This document shows, one piece after another, positions 6,512 through 7,889 of a stretch of 7,889 nt of DNA. Both the position numbers and the translations under genes were made by a program. The DNA is from Flavobacteriia bacterium (GTDB lineage: Bacteria; Bacteroidota; Bacteroidia; Flavobacteriales_D; Crocinitomicaceae): NCBI GenBank assembly GCA_009923965.1, contig RFSL01000038.1, positions 1 to 7,889 of the forward strand, read 5' to 3'. Within the stretch, counting starts at the first letter, position 1; every line of letters starts with the position of its first letter. The notes below the pieces were generated by a model. It was not told the DNA's origin. It saw only the letters and a program-made list of their open reading frames with translations, and searched no databases.

Positions 6512-6880
6512 TGAAAATACTACTTGCTGTATTCATCGGGAGCGGACTTGGCGGACTGACAAGGTTCTTACTTTGTAGGTGGGTTGACAGTTGGCACAAC
6601 TATCACTTTCCTTTCGGGACTTTTGTTGTTAATGTGGTTGCTTGTTTTGCTTTGGGCTTCGTCATTGGACTTGCAGACCACAAACAAATTCTTTCACCGA
6701 CAGCACGACTTTTTCTGGCTGTTGGTTTTTGTGGTGGTTTTAGCACTTTTTCAACTTTCAGTAGCGAGACATTGACACTCTTTCAAAACGGACACAATAC
6801 AAGTTTAATCCTTTACACTCTTGGCAGTATTGTGCGTTGTAGCGACATTTGGCGGACTTTTAATTGCGGAACGACTATGA
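6511..6880 (+). CDS. crcB: Fluoride channel FluC/CrcB, apparently frameshifted near its end
   Basis: From the ATG at 6511 the product shows the FluC fold: a first helix with GGLTRF (Arg18), then PFGTFVVN (Asn41) and the signature GFCGGFSTFSTF at 72-83, whose phenylalanines line the pore. FluC channels export fluoride across the inner membrane as antiparallel dimers and are about 125 residues long. The reading frame fits to about residue 107 (LYTLGSI). It then loses similarity and runs through attC3 to 7038. The next frame (+1) from 6830 continues with a proper last helix, LCVVATFGGLLIAERL, and a stop at 6878-6880. A single extra base near 6823-6832 explains this, giving an original protein of about 122 residues. 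It is either a recent mutation that damages the last helix or a sequencing error. The start is fixed by TAATG overlap with the DUF2490-like gene. Confidence 0.85.
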
Positions 6881-6896
6881 CGAAAAGAAGAACTAC

Positions 6897-7028
6897 CGCT
6901 AACAGCGGGTTTAAGAAATTGGCGGTGACGTGCTTAAATGAACATTTGTTCTTCGTATCAAGTGCGTTGCTGGCAGACAGTTTTGTGCTCCGAAATCGCC
7001 AACTTCTTAAACCCGCAAACCGTTATGC
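6897..7028 (+). repeat. attC recombination site 3 (132 bp)
   Basis: The R'' box is CGCTAAC at 6897-6903 and the R' box is GTTATGC at 7022-7028. The arms 6905-6924 and 6997-7016 pair at 19 of 20 positions, the longest stem in the window. R'' complements the start of its own cassette (GTTAGCG at 5245). It shares inner blocks TTCGTATCAAGT (6952-6963) and TGGCAGACAGTTTT (6971-6984) with attC2. The apparent crcB reading frame crossing this site to 7038 is not coding. Confidence 0.94.
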
Positions 7029-7067
7029 CTCATTGTAGGACGACACAACAAACAGACAAAATTAAGA

Positions 7068-7781
7068 ATGAAAAAAGCTATAATAATTGGGGCGACATCT
7101 GGAATAGGTAAAGGACTTGCAAAACTTTTAGCTGACAACAATTATAAAATTGGCCTGACAGGAAGACGTGTTGAATTACTAAATGAATTAAAAAACGAGA
7201 ATCCAAATTTTTATATAAAATCATTTGACATCAATGACACAAATGTTGTTGGACAGAAATTAGATGAACTTACGACAGAACTTGGCGGACTTGATTTATT
7301 AATTATTAGTTCGGGCATTGGCGACATAAATGAAAGCTTAGATTTTGAAATAGAAAAGCGGACAATAGACACGAATGTATTAGGTTTTACTTGTGTTACA
7401 GATTGGACTTTTAACTATTTTGAAAAACAAAAATCAGGACATTTAGTTGCAATAAGTTCTATTGGCGGACTACGTGGTAGCAGACAAGCACCTGCATACA
7501 ATGCGACAAAAGCCTATCAAATAAATTATCTTGAAGGGTTAAGACAAAAGGCTAAAAAACTTAATACATCAATTTTTGTGACAGATATTAGGCCTGGACT
7601 TGTTGACACAGAAATGGCGAAAGGAGAAGGATTATTTTGGGTAATGCCTGTTGAAAAAGCAGTTAGACAAATTTTCCAAGCTATAATCGACAAAAAAAAG
7701 GTGGCATATGTAACAAGACGCTGGGGACTTATTGCGACAATATTAAAACAAATTCCAAGACCGATTTATGACCGAATGTAA
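7068..7781 (+). CDS. Short-chain dehydrogenase/reductase (SDR, classical)
   Basis: The 237-residue product is a classical SDR. It has the nucleotide-binding GATSGIG at residues 8-14; TGRR at 31-34, whose arginines suggest NADP(H) preference; the active-site Asn of TNVLG at 103; Ser131 in AISSIGG; and Tyr144 with Lys148 in YNATK. PGLVDT at 176-181 follows the active site as usual. The NNAG segment reads SSGIG, a tolerated variant. The family reduces or oxidises carbonyls and alcohols with a nicotinamide cofactor in the cytoplasm. The substrate is unknown. It is a complete gene of normal length, alone in its cassette, with the stop 21 bp before attC4. The start at 7068 gives the N-terminal beta strand directly before the glycine motif. 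Confidence 0.92.
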   Translation: MKKAIIIGATSGIGKGLAKLLADNNYKIGLTGRRVELLNELKNENPNFYIKSFDINDTNVVGQKLDELTTELGGLDLLIISSGIGDINESLDFEIEKRTIDTNVLGFTCVTDWTFNYFEKQKSGHLVAISSIGGLRGSRQAPAYNATKAYQINYLEGLRQKAKKLNTSIFVTDIRPGLVDTEMAKGEGLFWVMPVEKAVRQIFQAIIDKKKVAYVTRRWGLIATILKQIPRPIYDRM

Positions 7782-7802
7782 CAACATAAAAGAACAACGA
7801 AG

Positions 7803-7889
7803 GCATAACACGGATTTGGCAAAAGTGGCGGTTCAGTGCTCCGCAGACACATTTGTGGTTAATCAAAGTTTAGTTCTCCGCATCAACAT
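7803..7889 (+). repeat. attC recombination site 4, left part (cut by window edge)
   Basis: The R'' box is GCATAAC at 7803-7809, followed by a stem arm (CGGATTTGGCAAAAGTGGCGG) like that of the other sites. The inner region shares TTTGTGGTTAATCAAA (7852-7867) with attC1 (2359-2374). This places it in the attC1 subfamily, distinct from attC2 and attC3. The right arm and R' lie outside the window. Confidence 0.85.

Larger units (their letters stand above)
5246..7022 (+). mobile_element. Integron cassette 3 (1777 bp): PepSY-like, DUF2490-like and fluoride channel genes
   Basis: The cassette begins TTAGCG and ends in attC3, whose R'' box CGCTAAC is the exact complement of GTTAGCG. Three genes follow one another with TAATG overlaps at 5769-5773 and 6509-6513, forming a compact operon inside one mobile unit. 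An operon of this length with 1 bp overlaps is uncommon in a cassette and implies the genes were captured together. Confidence 0.9.
7023..7889 (+). mobile_element. Integron cassette 4, right end beyond window: SDR oxidoreductase cassette
   Basis: The cassette begins TTATGC, and the attC4 R'' box is GCATAAC, the exact complement of GTTATGC. It holds a single gene, the classic cassette form. Its attC is cut by the window edge, so the crossover at its right end is not seen. The 40 bp leader before the gene (7028-7067) contains GACAAAATTAAG but not the AAAGACAAC motif of cassettes 2 and 3. Confidence 0.88.

Noticed and set aside
6881..7038. Coding extension of crcB to 7038
   Set aside because: It is a translation of attC3 after the frameshift. 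The FluC C-terminus lies in the other frame and stops at 6880.
2309..7889. Spaced repeats as a CRISPR array
   Set aside because: The repeats are about 130 bp, imperfectly palindromic and 1-3 kb apart with genes between. The matched end boxes identify them as attC.

Overview
The window joins two kinds of sequence. Positions 1 to about 757 are GC-richer and proteobacterial in character. On the minus strand they hold the C-terminal third of shikimate dehydrogenase (aroE), overlapping by ATGA the start of a monofunctional peptidoglycan transglycosylase (mtgA) that runs off the left edge. The aroE-mtgA order suggests a betaproteobacterium. From about 757 to the right end the DNA is AT-rich, the genes lie on the plus strand, no clear Shine-Dalgarno sequence precedes the visible starts, and the proteins look like Bacteroidetes (Bacteroidota) proteins.

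The right-hand 7.1 kb is an integron gene-cassette array. Four long attC recombination sites (about 132 to 134 bp, the last cut by the window edge) separate it into cassettes. The boundary bases prove the organisation: the R'' box of each attC is the exact reverse complement of the R' heptamer at the start of the same cassette (GTTAGGC/GCCTAAC, GTTAGCG/CGCTAAC, GTTATGC/GCATAAC). This is expected if each cassette once closed into a circle with a matched attC. No integrase gene or attI site is visible.

Cassette 1 (left part lost) carries a type II restriction-modification pair: a beta-order DNA methyltransferase and a BglII/BstYI-family endonuclease. Cassette 2 carries a Tat-exported nitroreductase/Acg-like flavoprotein and a PaaK/F390-synthetase-like adenylating enzyme. 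Cassette 3 carries three translationally coupled genes: a secreted PepSY-like protein, a DUF2490-type outer-membrane protein and the fluoride channel FluC/CrcB, which has an apparent frameshift near its end. Cassette 4 carries a short-chain dehydrogenase/reductase. Three of the four cassettes hold more than one gene, which is unusual because most cassettes hold one.

The junction near 751-765 needs caution. It truncates aroE and removes the start of the methyltransferase at the same point, within a short stretch that fits both genes. It may be a real illegitimate recombination or a join made in assembly. If it is an assembly error, the left and right parts come from different organisms and the array should be read as a Bacteroidetes cassette array on its own.
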